DNA of 14,259 nt from an uncultured Collinsella sp. (GTDB lineage: Bacteria > Actinomycetota > Coriobacteriia > Coriobacteriales > Coriobacteriaceae). Shown here in pieces: positions 14,040 through 14,259 of the stretch (its first letter is position 1; every line of letters starts with the position of its first letter). The notes below the pieces were generated by a model. The model had not been told where the DNA came from. It saw only the letters and a program-made list of their open reading frames with translations, and ran no database searches. The stretch is taken from assembly GCA_900543515.1 (NCBI GenBank), contig UQRW01000050.1, positions 1 through 14,259 on the forward strand. The letters run 5' to 3'. Both the position numbers and the translations under genes were made by a program.

Positions 14040-14258
14040 TTAGAACTGTTCATATTTGTACTTTATCGTGTCAAATACCGCGAGAATCAGTTCTTCCTCT
14101 ACGGGAGTTTCTGCAGAATCAGTTTTATCTAAAGTTATATTGAGCATTGCTGCAGCCAATCTGGCACATCGGTGGCCGAATAAGTCGAAAAATGTAGGTG
14201 GACATGGTAGCGCGCAGAGATGTGGTGTAAGAGGCGGGGCATGCCCCGCCTCTTCTCT
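14040..14258 (-). pseudogene. Possible 3' remnant of an unknown gene
   Basis: On the minus strand a frame without stops runs from the window edge to a TAA at 14040-14042. Its last 35 codons, from the ATG at 14147, give a normal-looking soluble sequence: MLNITLDKTDSAETPVEEEL, then a helix-like stretch ending in KYKYEQF. Upstream it passes through the palindrome and the repeat-like segment, giving a Pro/Cys-rich sequence that looks non-coding. No ribosome binding site precedes the ATG. It could be the tail of a gene broken by insertion of the repeat, or chance. I do not recognise a family. Confidence 0.25.
14229..14254. terminator. 26-base perfect palindrome, likely bidirectional terminator
   Basis: Bases 14229-14241 are exactly complementary to 14242-14254: AAGAGGCGGGGCA then its complement, with a GC-rich core and A/T-rich ends. 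After the right arm the plus strand reads CTCTT. As RNA, the central CATG would form the loop. It may serve a gene beyond the window edge, since no gene in the window ends beside it. Confidence 0.6.
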
Positions 14259-14259
14259 T

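Larger units (their letters stand above)
13906..14259. other. Terminal region without a complete gene
   Basis: This AT-richer stretch has no complete gene. It contains a hairpin of GCCAACAT with ATGTTCGGC (about 13983-14008, one-base bulge), a TAGCATGCTA palindrome (14009-14018), the possible coding remnant listed separately, a 28-base segment (14206-14233) similar to one at 27-54 on the opposite strand, and the long palindrome at the window end. Confidence 0.5.

Overview
The window looks like chromosomal DNA from a high-GC Gram-positive gut actinobacterium of the class Coriobacteriia, most likely Collinsella or a close relative. This rests on GC-rich codon use, strong AAGGAG-type ribosome binding sites, and the overall character of the proteins. 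It is a judgement from memory, not a database match. I see no rRNA, tRNA, CRISPR array, transposase or integrase gene.

Layout, left to right. Positions 1-314 carry no convincing gene but end in a nested stem-loop repeat (copy A). degV (315-1175, minus) diverges from a HAD phosphatase (from 1326) that is followed by a PepV-type M20 dipeptidase (2050-3486). A second copy of the stem-loop (copy B, 3510-3574) lies just after the dipeptidase. The phosphate uptake operon pstS-pstC-pstA-pstB (3781-7440) comes next, closed by a clear intrinsic terminator. It has no phoU, phoR or phoP in the window. A Uup-like ABC-F ATPase (7645-9504) and a Cof-type HAD hydrolase (9511-10281) form a two-gene unit with their own terminator. 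A short DtxR/MntR-family metal regulator (10464-10853) follows, preceded by two similar palindromic boxes. A 127-base nested inverted repeat (10990-11116) separates it from a convergent metal-efflux locus on the minus strand: an ArsR/SmtB-type sensor (13466-13831), a 72-residue free HMA metal-binding protein (13185-13403) and a P1B-type ATPase of the Zn/Cd/Pb class (11133-13085). Positions 13906-14259 hold an AT-richer stretch with a possible gene remnant and a 26-base perfect palindrome.

How the genes fit together. PstSCAB imports phosphate through a Tat-type lipoprotein receptor, a two-subunit channel and an ATPase. The efflux locus reads as one zinc/cadmium resistance circuit: the sensor has a complete alpha-5 zinc site and the ATPase has the Lys and Asp of the zinc-type membrane site. 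The metal-binding domain normally fused to the pump is a separate protein. Three copies of one operator (consensus TATGAACAnnCnCTCATA) lie in the locus, one of them exactly between a consensus -35 and -10.

The most unusual items are non-coding. The two 65-base stem-loops keep identical outer arms while their inner stems change on both sides so that pairing is kept, which indicates selection on structure. The others are the 127-base nested repeat and the three-operator arrangement in the efflux locus.
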